Shown here: positions 1 through 7,028 of the stretch, one piece after another | Layout: every line of letters starts with the position of its first letter | Position numbering within the stretch: position 1 is the first letter of the stretch | Assembly: GCA_021812785.1 (NCBI GenBank) | Contig: JAKAMR010000016.1 | Location: forward strand, 1-33,865 | DNA from: Nitrospirota bacterium | Lineage (GTDB): Bacteria; Nitrospirota; Thermodesulfovibrionia; Thermodesulfovibrionales; JdFR-88 | DNA: 33,865 bases | Reading direction: 5' to 3' | The notes under the pieces: model-generated | What the model was told of the DNA's origin: nothing | Database searches by the model: none | Seen by the model: only the letters and a program-made list of their open reading frames with translations | Position numbers and translations under genes: made by a program

Positions 1-261
1 ATCCAGCACATCGAGACCAGTGGGGGAGATGGTGACCATCTCCAGCCGGATACCCCTGCACTTGCGAAGTTCCCTGTGGACAAGCCCTTTTTCGGAGAGA
101 TAGCAGATGTGGCTCTGGCACTCTTCTTCGGTTATGGAGTATTTGAGGTCGTCCAGCAGCAGGTGTATGACTTTGGAATCCACAGGACGTGGGTGCTCAT
201 AAGCCAGAAGCTTGAGGATCGCCCCTCGAACGCGCCTGTATTTTTCTTTCCTGGCATCCAT
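1..261 (-). CDS. Phage winged-helix DNA-binding protein, C-terminus beyond window
   Basis: The minus strand is open from an ATG at 261 to the window edge, giving 87 residues that begin MDARKEKYRRV. The sequence has a winged-helix look: a helical N-terminus (RVRGAILKLLAYEHPRPV), a second helix pair (SKVIHLLLDDL...SITEEECQSHICYLSEKGLV) and a basic wing (HRELRKCRGIRLEMVTISPTG). From memory, Mu/B3-like phages carry similar ~100-aa 'ArsR-like' proteins just before the small terminase gene, so the terminase may lie to the left of this window. It is the last visible gene of the leftward lysis cassette. The start is preceded by GGAAAGAAAG. A near-copy of the start region lies exactly 30 nt upstream and ends in a stop after 8 codons. 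The fold call is moderate; a regulatory role is inference. Confidence 0.6.
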   Translation of the reverse strand, partial: MDARKEKYRRVRGAILKLLAYEHPRPVDSKVIHLLLDDLKYSITEEECQSHICYLSEKGLVHRELRKCRGIRLEMVTISPTGLDVLD

Positions 262-300
262 GATTTAATATCTTTCTTTCCTGGCTTCCATGATCTATCT
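241..300. repeat. Tandem 30-bp duplication of a translation start region
   Basis: Positions 241-270 and 271-300 are near-identical 30-bp units, both containing TTTCTTTCCTGG and CCATGAT. On the minus strand each unit contains an ATG (261 and 291) in the same frame. The upstream copy reads MEARKERY and then a stop; the downstream copy reads MDARKEKY and continues into the winged-helix gene. Confidence 0.8.
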
Positions 301-331
301 GTTGCCTCCAAAGAAGAACTGGCGGGTGATA

Positions 332-637
332 TCATTTTTTTGCATTAAGCGACTCCTCCAGACCCTTTAATTTGTCAATTGTGAGTTTCTGCAAGATCAG
401 TATCTCCCTGTGCTCCGAGTTGTCCCGGCCGATGAATTCCTTTATCGAGGTCTTCATCTCCTCCATCGCTTCGGCCTGCTTGCCCATGGCCACCGCCTGG
501 GCCTGCTGCGCATGGATGAACTGCGTGCCGTGCTTGTCCGCCAGGCGGTAAAGGCCAAGCAGGATAACCAGGGCGATCAGCAGGCCCCCGCCCGCGTTTA
601 TGAGGGCCTGCATTATCTGTGGGGAAAACCAGGACAT
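332..637 (-). CDS. Small phage membrane protein with coiled coil
   Basis: A 101-aa protein with one hydrophobic helix at about residues 12-30 (ALINAGGGLLIALVILLGLY), followed by a polar, Gln/Lys/Glu-rich region that should form a helix or coiled coil (residues 40-98, including KQAEAMEEMKTSIKEF). The ATG at 637 has a purine-rich GGGAAAAG upstream. It sits between the holin/60-aa gene pair and the winged-helix gene. An N-terminal anchor followed by a coiled coil is the layout of phage inner-membrane lysis accessories (i-spanin-like) and of small Mu-like phage proteins of this position. I do not recognise a specific family, so the lysis role is inferred from position only. Confidence 0.65.
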   Translation of the reverse strand: MSWFSPQIMQALINAGGGLLIALVILLGLYRLADKHGTQFIHAQQAQAVAMGKQAEAMEEMKTSIKEFIGRDNSEHREILILQKLTIDKLKGLEESLNAKK

Positions 638-670
638 TTATCTTTTCCCGCCCTCCACCCCTTTAGATGT

Positions 671-687
671 ATGGGGCTTCGCCCCAT
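671..687. repeat. Perfect 7-bp hairpin between two phage genes
   Basis: ATGGGGC-TTC-GCCCCAT is a perfect 7-bp inverted repeat with a 3-nt loop, in the 83-nt gap between the 60-aa and 101-aa phage genes. No T-run follows on either strand, so it is more likely an mRNA-stabilising or REP-like hairpin than a terminator. Confidence 0.6.
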
Positions 688-720
688 TCCCCATCAAAGA
701 CAAAGGATTCGAACCCATTT

Positions 721-903
721 CTACTCCCACACCGGCACTGAGGCCTGCGCCGCCTTTATCCTGGCCACAAGCGCGTCCTTGTCCGCCTGGGAGAGCTCCC
801 GGCTCTCGTTTACGGCCCTGGCGATCTCCACGCCCACCTGCACCGCCGCTGACATCGCCATTTCAGCCACGCCGGTAAGATTGTTTGCCTGCTCGAACGT
901 CAT
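721..903 (-). CDS. Small phage protein, unknown function
   Basis: A 60-aa acidic, alanine-rich helical protein (MTFEQANNLTGVAEMAMSAA...) with no membrane segment and no recognised domain. It starts at an ATG overlapping the end of the upstream holin/lipoprotein gene by one base, and GGAGG lies just upstream inside that gene's 3' end. This indicates translational coupling in the lysis operon. The sequence does not allow a function to be named. Confidence 0.6.
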   Translation of the reverse strand: MTFEQANNLTGVAEMAMSAAVQVGVEIARAVNESRELSQADKDALVARIKAAQASVPVWE

Positions 904-1826
904 TATTTCGCACCTCCGTTAATAAAGACGGGCGTACCAAGGTTCGCTCCTACGTACGACTGCGACCCTGCTGTTGGATTTGTACGTAGGGGCCCAAGGG
1001 GGGCGGTTGATGCGCCCCTACTTAAAAACCCTTGCTGCGCCCCTGATGTTTTGATCCCCAATTGGTCCGCCGTGGTTATAAGCTCCGGCAGGAAAGCGCT
1101 CAGGTCCGAAAGCGCCTGCTGGTATGCGGCCAAGGATTTTTGCTTTGCCGCCGCGTCCCCGGAGTCCAAAGCCAGGATAAGTGCGTCGCCCGAAGTTATG
1201 TAGGCTAACCTGGCCTTGTTATAACCGGCCTTGAGCGTCGCACAGTCCGCGGGCTTTATCTTTCCCGAGTCGCACATGCTTTTTGCCTGGGTCTCAATAC
1301 CGGCCAGCACCGCGCCTGTGGATTCATACCCCGCGGTGGTATCAGCCTTCCATGCGGCGCAGGATGCGAAAGCGAGGACAAGGGCCGCAAGGGCCAGAAG
1401 AAAAAACACCTGTTTAAGCCTGATAAACCCGCTTTGGCCTCCCTTCATGCCAGCCTTGGCGGTTATTGCGCTATCTTCAGTCGCTCCGGCGCCGCTGGTC
1501 TTTCCAAGGACAGCCGTTATCAGGTCCCTGGCCTCATCTTCAGAGAGCGCGGGGACCGTCCGCAGCAGAAAGGTGACCGCATCGGAGAGTTTGGTGTCAG
1601 AAGGCAGCTTGCTTCCGTGCTCTTTTATGAACTGTGCGCCCTCTTCCTCGGCAAAGGCGATGGCACGCACGGCAATGGCTTCAACGTAGTCCTGGCGGGC
1701 CTGGCTTGCCTGTATATGGTATTTCTTCTGAAGCCATGCAAAGAATATTCCCAACAGTGCGAGGACTACGGCAGTAAGAAGCGGGGTTATAGTGTTTTGC
1801 ACAACCGCGACGACAGCGTTGATCAT
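903..1826 (-). CDS. Phage holin (LL-H-like) fused to lipoprotein-like domain
   Basis: 307 aa in two parts. Residues 1-110 have one membrane helix (about 14-32) and then a charged helical part with SQARQDYVEAIAVRAIAFAEEEG, the layout of the LL-H-type phage holin family. Residues 127-307 look like a separate lipoprotein: MKGGQSGFIRLKQ, a hydrophobic stretch and a lipobox-like LAFASC (Cys156), then a helical domain. The ATG of residue 127 (position 1448) has AAGG 5 nt upstream, so a second product could be made from an internal start. The main ATG at 1826 is preceded by AAGGAGG and an A-rich tract. The last ~35 residues are translated from a palindromic repeat (949-1021). The gene follows the endolysin, as expected in a lysis cassette. 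Holin family moderate; the second domain's role is unknown (spanin-like is a guess). Confidence 0.65.
   Translation of the reverse strand: MINAVVAVVQNTITPLLTAVVLALLGIFFAWLQKKYHIQASQARQDYVEAIAVRAIAFAEEEGAQFIKEHGSKLPSDTKLSDAVTFLLRTVPALSEDEARDLITAVLGKTSGAGATEDSAITAKAGMKGGQSGFIRLKQVFFLLALAALVLAFASCAAWKADTTAGYESTGAVLAGIETQAKSMCDSGKIKPADCATLKAGYNKARLAYITSGDALILALDSGDAAAKQKSLAAYQQALSDLSAFLPELITTADQLGIKTSGAQQGFLSRGASTAPLGPLRTNPTAGSQSYVGANLGTPVFINGGAK
949..1021. repeat. Composite palindromic repeat inside the holin 3' end
   Basis: Two interlocking inverted repeats: CCTACGTAC (949-957) with GTACGTAGG (982-990), and GTAGGGGC (986-993) with GCCCCTAC (1014-1021). The GTAGGGGC...GCCCCTAC pattern resembles dispersed extragenic palindromes found in many genomes. 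Here it is translated as part of the holin gene's C-terminus. Confidence 0.65.
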
Positions 1827-1987
1827 ATAAAGGCCTCCTTTTTGTTTTTGGTTTTTTGTTTTTTGTTTTTTTTGCAGTCATCCGGGCCGGATATCGACTG
1901 GCACGAGCCGGGCTGGATGCAGCGTCTTGAGGCGGGACCATGTGCCAGCATGGCTCGCATGGAGGGCCAAGTGAAGAAACAAAAAAG

Positions 1988-2449
1988 CTATGCGGCGGGC
2001 CTTTTCCCCTCCTTAAGCTCCTCGATCGTAAGCCCGCCCGTGTACTCAAAGTGCCCCCAGTCCCTGAACGTAAACCTTCCTCCCCATCTGAGACCGAGGG
2101 ACTCTCCAACGGCCCCGAGCCGCTCAAAGGAGTAGGTATCCTGCCAGTCGATCTTCCCGTCCTTTAAAATGGCCACATCGAAGGCGCAGCCGAACATATG
2201 GACGGATGTGAGCAGCCTTGTCACGATCCGGTTTTGTCCCTCCGTAATCGGGGCAAGCCCGGCCTCTTTCCGCAAACGGTTCACCTCATCTACGGTTTTC
2301 CTGCCCTGGGCGAACAGGGCATGCTGCTCGGCCTCCGTGCGGAGGGTGTAAACGGTAATGAATTCAATGCCCAGCTGCTTTGCCCCGGCTTCCAGTTGCA
2401 GAAGCCTCTCACGGACCACGGGGACCAGGCTGTTAATATCTCTGCTCAT
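1988..2449 (-). CDS. Phage endolysin, M15-family peptidase
   Basis: 153 aa from the ATG at 2449, chosen because AAGGAG lies about 12 nt upstream; an in-frame extension to 2548 lacks this support. The M15 (VanY/L-Ala-D-Glu peptidase) zinc-site pattern is present: SVHMFGCAFD gives His84 and Asp91, and DWGHFEY gives His133. The N-terminal helix (SLVPVVRERLLQLEAGAKQLG) and the middle TLRTEAEQHALFAQGR match endolysins of this family, which cut the peptide cross-bridge of peptidoglycan at host lysis. No signal peptide is visible, so it would need the holin encoded next to it to reach the wall. It is the first gene of the leftward lysis cassette, and its leader contains strong secondary structures (2504-2558 and 2582-2694). 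Confidence 0.88.
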   Translation of the reverse strand: MSRDINSLVPVVRERLLQLEAGAKQLGIEFITVYTLRTEAEQHALFAQGRKTVDEVNRLRKEAGLAPITEGQNRIVTRLLTSVHMFGCAFDVAILKDGKIDWQDTYSFERLGAVGESLGLRWGGRFTFRDWGHFEYTGGLTIEELKEGKRPAA

Positions 2450-2503
2450 CTTTGTTCGCTCTCCTTTCACCGGACATCTTCCCCTCTTCGCCTGCTTGGC
2501 GGG

Positions 2504-2558
2504 GCGGGCGCAAATGAAAAGGCCGTTCGCATTCCTTTGGGACCTCATTTGCGCCCGC
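2504..2558 (-). promoter_or_regulatory. Long hairpin in endolysin leader
   Basis: GCGGGCGCAAATGA (2504-2517) pairs perfectly with TCATTTGCGCCCGC (2545-2558). A second stem inside, AAAGG (2518-2522) with CCTTT (2534-2538), extends it. It lies 55-110 nt upstream of the endolysin start. No T-run follows, so it is not a simple terminator; an mRNA structure controlling lysis timing is possible. Confidence 0.6.
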
Positions 2559-2570
2559 TGTCAGGGGGGG

Positions 2571-2623
2571 ATTAAAAAAAAACCCGTTTTGCCGGCGCGG
2601 GCGGAATGCCGGGACGCCCGCGC
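2571..2623 (-). terminator. Candidate leftward terminator upstream of lysis genes
   Basis: Read on the minus strand, a perfect 9-bp GC stem (GCGCGGGCG at 2595-2603 with CGCCCGCGC at 2615-2623, 11-nt loop) is followed by a short spacer and a run of about nine T (plus-strand A-run 2573-2582). The spacer between stem and T-run is longer than usual, so termination is plausible but not certain. Confidence 0.4.
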
Positions 2624-2694
2624 TTGTTAATGGTAGGGATCCAGGTGGGTTTGCCGGCCTCGTGCCGAGCGGATTCTGGTCCGGGAAAACGGGT
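2582..2694. repeat. Widely spaced 14-bp inverted repeat (13/14)
   Basis: ACCCGTTTTGCCGG (2582-2595) and CCGGGAAAACGGGT (2681-2694) are inverted copies with a single mismatch, separated by 85 bp that include a further 9-bp hairpin. The nested arrangement suggests a structured RNA or an element end. Confidence 0.6.
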
Positions 2695-2813
2695 CCTGAA
2701 ACTCTTATTTCAACTCTCATTCCAAACATCATGCATTGAGTTTAAAAGGCGGCGTATGTGCGCGTCCGCTGAAAGAGTTTAGAAAATCAGTTTCTTGAAA
2801 AAACGGCTCCGGA

Positions 2814-2842
2814 TTAAAGGGGGGTTTTTCGTGTGTTATAAT
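2814..2842 (+). promoter_or_regulatory. Sigma-70 promoter with extended -10 for the kinase gene
   Basis: TGTTATAAT gives a perfect extended -10 (TATAAT at 2837-2842). A weak -35 (TTAAAG, 2814-2819) is 17 bp upstream. Transcription would begin about 110 nt before the kinase ATG at 2960. Confidence 0.5.
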
Positions 2843-2959
2843 TAATTTTGCGTGAAGACAGATTTTTAATTTAAAAACACCGTGGCCAGACAGGGATTTT
2901 TCCAGTATCAAAAAAACCCCTGCGCCGCCTGCGGAAGGCAACCACATTCAGGCGGGTGC

Positions 2960-4621
2960 ATGTTTAAAATAAATTTTTCAAAGGACGTCACCGGCATCCT
3001 GCTCATAGCCGTCATATCCGTTTTTCTCTTCGCGGCTTACAACGTTTTTTTCGTCTTCCCTTCTTTCTCCAGTTTGCATGTGGATTCCATGGAAAACGAG
3101 GCCTCCAATATTGCCGTCCACTTCAGCAGCTCGCTTGCGGAGATGGACTTCCGGTTCGAAGACGGGGGCGTAACCGGCGAAGTGAAGAAGGAAGCCCGCC
3201 TTCTCCATAACGACTTCGGGCTGTGGAAGATACGGCTTTTTTCCCCTGAAGGCAAGCTTATATTCGATGATACCAACTCTTCCGCGGTGGGGCACATGAT
3301 CACAAAGAGATTTTTTTATGATACCGTGGCAAAAGGCTATATATACAAGCATTTTATTCCCAAAAACAGCCGTACGCCGGGCGGGGAAGCGGCCCCCACG
3401 GACCTTGCCGTAGCGTATGCCCCCGTTATGGTGAACGGAAAGTTTGCCGGGGCAAGCGAGATATATTACGACGTATCCGGCATCAGGAGAAAAGCGGACT
3501 CGCTTTTCCTTACGTCTTTTTTAATGCTGGCGCTCCTTGTGTCCGCCTTGCTCCTGGCGGTCGTCATCGTTTCGCTCAAGGCCAACAGTATCGCCGGGGC
3601 CAGGCAAAAGGCCGAGGAGGCCCTCCACCGGAGCGAACGTCTGCTGCGTTCCATAATAGAGACGGAGCCCGAGTGCGTAAAGCTGCTTGCGGCGGACAAC
3701 ACCCTTTTGATGATGAACCCGGCGGGGCTTGCCATGATACAGGCCTCCTCTTTTGAAGATGTAAAAAACAGGCCCGTCACGGACCTGGTCATCCCCGAAC
3801 ACCGGGAGGCATTTCTGGAGCTTACCCGGAAGGTGCTGGCCGGGGGGGAGGGTTCGCTGGAATTCGAGATAGCGGGGCTTAAGGGACGCCGCCTTTGGCT
3901 GGAGACCAACGCCATCCCCTTCACCAATGAAAAAGGCGAAATAGCCGGTCTGCTCGGCATAACCCGGGACATCACCTCAAAGAAGCGCTGGACGGCAACC
4001 CTTGAAAGCTCCCTGAGGGAAAAAGAGACCCTGCTAAGGGAGCTTTATCACAGGACCAAAAACAATATGCAGGTGATCTCAAGCCTCATAAGCCTGCAGT
4101 CTTCCTCCGTCTCGGATAGCCGCGTCCTCCAGATGTTCGACGACACAAAAAACAGGATACGCGCCATGGCGCTCGTGCATGAGAAGCTCTATCAGTCCAG
4201 GGACCTCTCCAGCGTCAACATGAAAGAATACATCCGGGACTTGGCGGACGCCCTCATTGAAAGCCATTCGCAGGTAGAAGGAAAGGTGGCGCTGAAGCTC
4301 GATGCTGACAGCATCACATTGCCCATAGACATAATAATGCCTTGCGGCCTCATCATAAACGAGCTTATCTCCAATTCACTCAAATACGCCTTCACGGGTG
4401 AGGGCGGCGGAGAGATAAGGATATCCTTCCGGCAGACCGGCCCCGGCCTGATGGAGATCGTTTACAGGGACAACGGGCCCGGCCTGGAGTCTGCCGGTAT
4501 CGGCAATATCAGGACCCTGGGTTTGAAGCTGGTCCGCAACCTGGCAACCAAGCAGCTTGGCGGCGAGATAGAAATGATCCCCGGCAGGGGAGCGGAATTC
4601 AGGATCAGATTCAAGGCATAA
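2960..4621 (+). CDS. Membrane sensor histidine kinase, PAS-HisKA_2-HATPase
   Basis: 553 aa from the ATG at 2960; an upstream GTG at 2882 gives a poor N-terminus. An N-terminal helix (about residues 8-30), a periplasmic sensor part of about 145 residues and a second helix (SFLMLALLVSALLLAVVIV) bracket an extracytoplasmic ligand domain of Cache-like layout. Then come a PAS domain (SERLLRSIIETEPECVKLL...LLGITRDITSKK) and a HisKA_2 dimerisation/phosphoacceptor region with LLRELYHRTKNNMQVISSL (His364). The HATPase_c domain follows, with NELISNSLKYAF (N box) and DNGPGL (G1). The C-terminus GGEIEMIPGRGAEFRIRF is typical. The response-regulator gene 136 nt downstream is the likely partner. The signal sensed is unknown. 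It sits between phage-like modules, but its codon use looks like the surrounding host genes. Confidence 0.88.
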   Translation: MFKINFSKDVTGILLIAVISVFLFAAYNVFFVFPSFSSLHVDSMENEASNIAVHFSSSLAEMDFRFEDGGVTGEVKKEARLLHNDFGLWKIRLFSPEGKLIFDDTNSSAVGHMITKRFFYDTVAKGYIYKHFIPKNSRTPGGEAAPTDLAVAYAPVMVNGKFAGASEIYYDVSGIRRKADSLFLTSFLMLALLVSALLLAVVIVSLKANSIAGARQKAEEALHRSERLLRSIIETEPECVKLLAADNTLLMMNPAGLAMIQASSFEDVKNRPVTDLVIPEHREAFLELTRKVLAGGEGSLEFEIAGLKGRRLWLETNAIPFTNEKGEIAGLLGITRDITSKKRWTATLESSLREKETLLRELYHRTKNNMQVISSLISLQSSSVSDSRVLQMFDDTKNRIRAMALVHEKLYQSRDLSSVNMKEYIRDLADALIESHSQVEGKVALKLDADSITLPIDIIMPCGLIINELISNSLKYAFTGEGGGEIRISFRQTGPGLMEIVYRDNGPGLESAGIGNIRTLGLKLVRNLATKQLGGEIEMIPGRGAEFRIRFKA

Positions 4622-4757
4622 AATGGACAGCGAGCGTAAAGCGAGCGAATATAATCAATAAAAAAGTCCTTACATTCGATGCCCGTAGGGCATAAAAAAA
4701 ACAGGCGCTCAATAACGGCCTTATTTTAAAATAGACAATGCGCTGTTTAGGCTAAAA

Positions 4758-5147
4758 ATGAAAAATACGAACGGAAAGATAAAGATACTGATAGTGGAGG
4801 ACGAGTCCATCACCGCCATGAGCATGGCGGATCTCCTGGACCTGTGGGGATATGATGTATGCGAGCCCGCTCCGTCCGGCGAGGACGCGCTTAAGGTGGC
4901 GGAAACCGAACGGCCCGCCCTTGCCATACTGGATATAAAGCTGAAGGGGGACATGTCCGGGCTGGAGCTTGCCGCGCTGCTGAAGGAGCGCTTCGGGATA
5001 CCGGTGGTCTTTATATCGGGCTATGCGGATGAGGCCATAAGGAAGCAGGCTGAAGACGCGGGGGCAGCCGGATACCTGCTTAAACCCTTTGACCTTGCCC
5101 ACCTGAAGACCATGCTGGAGCGGGCGCTGGGGTCTTCAAACATCTGA
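4758..5147 (+). CDS. Single-domain response regulator
   Basis: 129-aa stand-alone receiver domain. The acidic pocket is VEDE, the phosphoacceptor is Asp59 in AILDIKL, the switch Ser is in FISGY, and the conserved Lys is in LLKPFD. No output domain follows, so it must act through protein contacts or phosphotransfer. It is the likely partner of the upstream HisKA_2 kinase. Its motif MADLLDLWGYDVCEPAPSGEDA is nearly repeated in the second receiver at 25615 (LADLLDLWGYEVCEIASTGEDA), so the two systems are paralogous. The ribosome-binding site is weak (TTTAGG). Confidence 0.9.
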   Translation: MKNTNGKIKILIVEDESITAMSMADLLDLWGYDVCEPAPSGEDALKVAETERPALAILDIKLKGDMSGLELAALLKERFGIPVVFISGYADEAIRKQAEDAGAAGYLLKPFDLAHLKTMLERALGSSNI

Positions 5148-5171
5148 TTTTTTCGATTCTCATGCCTGCAA

Positions 5172-5195
5172 CGCCAAAAAATTTTTATTTTTTGC
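5172..5195. terminator. Candidate bidirectional terminator
   Basis: Between convergent genes (receiver ending at 5147, DUF3443 gene ending at 5205), CGCCAAAAAAT and ATTTTTTGCG form a short A/T-rich inverted repeat that provides a T-run in both directions. The GC part of the stem is only about 3 bp, so it is weak. Confidence 0.4.
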
Positions 5196-5204
5196 GGGAT
5201 ATCG

Positions 5205-6488
5205 CTATTGGCTGCAGGACCAGTAGGGCCACTGGGAAACCTGATTGCTGTTTTTTACGTTAGTGCAAAGCGAACCGCAGTCCTGCTGAAAGGGGCCGAC
5301 CCCCAGAATGCCGTTATACCCGTCAATTGACGGGCTTGTATCCAGACTGCTCCCTCCATTGCAATTGGTATAACCCGGAAAAGTCGCATCTATCACCTGG
5401 ATGGGCAAGCTGGTCACAGCAGGCTCACCGCCCAGCTTCACGTCCGCCAGCTCTACCGGCCCCCAGTCGGCGGTTAGGTCTACATATGGCTGGCACTCGG
5501 CAAGCTGCCCGCCACTGGTTTTTTCCGGAGGCAGGGAAAGGCCGTTCAGGGCCTGCTTGAATATCCTGAGTCCATAGCTGCCGGTGTCCAGCAGTATGCC
5601 GTTTATGGTCTGGCAGGCGCTTGTGCCGGGAGCACAGACCGTGATACTTACCATCGGCTCATTGTTATAAGTGGCAAGGCCGGGGACGGAACCGCTTACG
5701 CTGATAGGCATTACGTTAGCGCCGGAGGGCTGGCTCCCATTGTACACGCCGCTCGCGAAATACAGTCCGTTGTCCCCCAGGTTTGAGCTTTTCCCTTCTA
5801 TACCCATGAAGACGTTCCTTCCAAGATAAAAAGGCAGCCCCCAGTCAAATGCGCTATTCATCTGTCCGCCTATGTCCGGAAAGACCATCTTGTTCCCGCT
5901 ACTTGTAAGAGTCTCAAAGTTTTCGATCGTGAATGTGACATTGACCGAAGCGCTGCCCCCCTCCTGGGTGGCCGTATTGGTGAAAGGCGTCTGAGGGCAG
6001 TACCACGAAGATAAAGGGGCAGAACAGATGGGGGGATTGTTCTTTGAAACCTGGGGAAAAAAAAGGCCGTTGGAGCCGGTGTCTATGAAGCTGTCTAAGG
6101 GGGGCAGGCCGTTCAAAACAGTTGTAAAATCCCCCCTGCTATTCAGGGGTATTGCCGCCGTTACCGAAGAGGGTTGATTGTTGCTCTCCGTTCCGATGCC
6201 CAGCACAAGGCTTCCGCTTGCTGAAGAAGCGCCGTCATTGGACACACCCGGAAGCTCGACAAGGGTTCCGTTGTTATCTGTAGGCAGCAGGGGCACCGGG
6301 TTTTGGACCTGGCCTGAAAGGGAAACCGCAACCGCCGTGCAGGTGCCAGTGCTCGATGAGGAAGATGGGGTACCATTTGAAGCCGGCGACGAAGATGACC
6401 CTCCCCCGCCGCCTCCGCATCCGGCAAGAAAAAAAAGCAACAAGGCAACGGAAAGAAGCCCGATGCTCTTTGTTCCCCTTGTTTTCAT
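5205..6488 (-). CDS. DUF3443-family lipoprotein with two DTG motifs, halves apparently swapped
   Basis: 427 aa from the ATG at 6488 (GAGG 5 nt upstream, 7 nt after the DUF2844 stop). A lipoprotein signal ends in LLFFLAGC (Cys24), followed by a Gly/Ser-rich linker. The body has two halves, each with an aspartic-protease-like motif: FIDTGSNGLFF (Asp136) and LLDTGSYGLRIF (Asp301). It pairs with DUF2844, a known gene pair. In Burkholderia DUF3443 proteins as I remember them, the half with VPFVxVTxCxPG...DTGSxGLRI comes first and the half with NPV...DNNG...DFGLPFFFGR comes second. Here the order is reversed, ending at YWSC and starting near CTAVAVSLSG, which would be a circular permutation. Family call strong; function unknown, and protease activity is only suggested by the motifs. 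Confidence 0.82.
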   Translation of the reverse strand: MKTRGTKSIGLLSVALLLFFLAGCGGGGGGSSSSPASNGTPSSSSSTGTCTAVAVSLSGQVQNPVPLLPTDNNGTLVELPGVSNDGASSASGSLVLGIGTESNNQPSSVTAAIPLNSRGDFTTVLNGLPPLDSFIDTGSNGLFFPQVSKNNPPICSAPLSSWYCPQTPFTNTATQEGGSASVNVTFTIENFETLTSSGNKMVFPDIGGQMNSAFDWGLPFYLGRNVFMGIEGKSSNLGDNGLYFASGVYNGSQPSGANVMPISVSGSVPGLATYNNEPMVSITVCAPGTSACQTINGILLDTGSYGLRIFKQALNGLSLPPEKTSGGQLAECQPYVDLTADWGPVELADVKLGGEPAVTSLPIQVIDATFPGYTNCNGGSSLDTSPSIDGYNGILGVGPFQQDCGSLCTNVKNSNQVSQWPYWSCSQ

Positions 6489-6495
6489 TGCCGCC

Positions 6496-6975
6496 TCACC
6501 GGACGGCATCAGGGCTCACCCCCTCGGGAAGAAGCGCCGGCACGTAGGCCCTCCCGTGCATGCTCCGCATGTGCCCCCATTTCTCGACGACCACATCATT
6601 TGCCTGCACCCGCATGGACTTTTTTCCGTGCGAAGGGGGCATCTGCTGCCTGGCCTCATGGTACTGGCTGTAATAGGAACCAAGAAGATATCTCAGGTTC
6701 GGGCTTAACGGCCCGTCCCAGGCTATGCCGAACACTACTCCGCCTGAAGAAACATACTCCCGCAGCGTCAATGTGCCGGAGGTGATCTCATGGACGGTAT
6801 AGCAAGGCAGGGTGGTAACCTGGCTGCGCGTCGCCTTCATGGCGGAAATGTCTTTGCTGACCGAGTCAACCGGACCGCCAAGCACGGCGCGCGCATCCCG
6901 CGCGGCGGACAAAAAGGCCACGGAAAAAGCGAAGGCCAGCATAAGGGCAAGAAGACCCGTTCTTTTTCTTTTCAT
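6496..6975 (-). CDS. DUF2844 family secreted protein
   Basis: 159 aa with a cleavable signal peptide (KRKRTGLLALMLAFAFSVAFLSAARDARA). The mature part begins with VLGGP and contains LREYVSSGGVVFGIAWDGP, NLRYLLG, VVVEKWGHMRSMHGRAYVPALLPEGV. These match my memory of DUF2844, which is regularly found directly before DUF3443. AAGGATG lies about 11 nt before the ATG. It is the first gene of the two-gene operon. An inverted repeat (7029-7044) and direct repeats (7077-7112) upstream may regulate it. Cell location should be periplasmic or surface; the role is unknown. Confidence 0.85.
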   Translation of the reverse strand: MKRKRTGLLALMLAFAFSVAFLSAARDARAVLGGPVDSVSKDISAMKATRSQVTTLPCYTVHEITSGTLTLREYVSSGGVVFGIAWDGPLSPNLRYLLGSYYSQYHEARQQMPPSHGKKSMRVQANDVVVEKWGHMRSMHGRAYVPALLPEGVSPDAVR

Positions 6976-7028
6976 TGGCTTTGATACATCCTTATATAGG
7001 GGGTTTTGTTTGACAAAAACACTTATAT

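Larger units (their letters stand above)
2450..2959. other. 510-bp intergenic region between endolysin and sensor kinase
   Basis: No convincing gene. It contains three structured repeats in its left half (2504-2558, 2595-2623, 2582-2694) and a rightward promoter candidate near 2814-2842. Short ORFs on both strands lack ribosome-binding sites and look non-coding. Confidence 0.6.

Noticed and set aside
705..716. GGGTTCGAATCC on the minus strand, resembling a tRNA T-arm
   Set aside because: The flanking bases do not complete a T-stem, acceptor stem or anticodon arm; it is a chance match next to the 60-aa phage gene.
1891..1907. TGGCACGAGCCGGGCT, sigma-54-like
   Set aside because: GG-N10-GC spacing is right but the -12 element is GGGC, not TTGC, and it points antisense to the lysis genes with no gene downstream.
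2433..2732. 99-codon minus-strand ORF ahead of the endolysin
   Set aside because: Pro/Arg-rich translation of structured non-coding DNA, no Shine-Dalgarno, overlaps the endolysin start in another frame.
4670..4705. ATGCCC-GTA-GGGCAT followed by an A-run between kinase and receiver
   Set aside because: On the coding strand the tail is A-rich, not T-rich, and on the other strand the T-run precedes the hairpin, so it does not make a rho-independent terminator.
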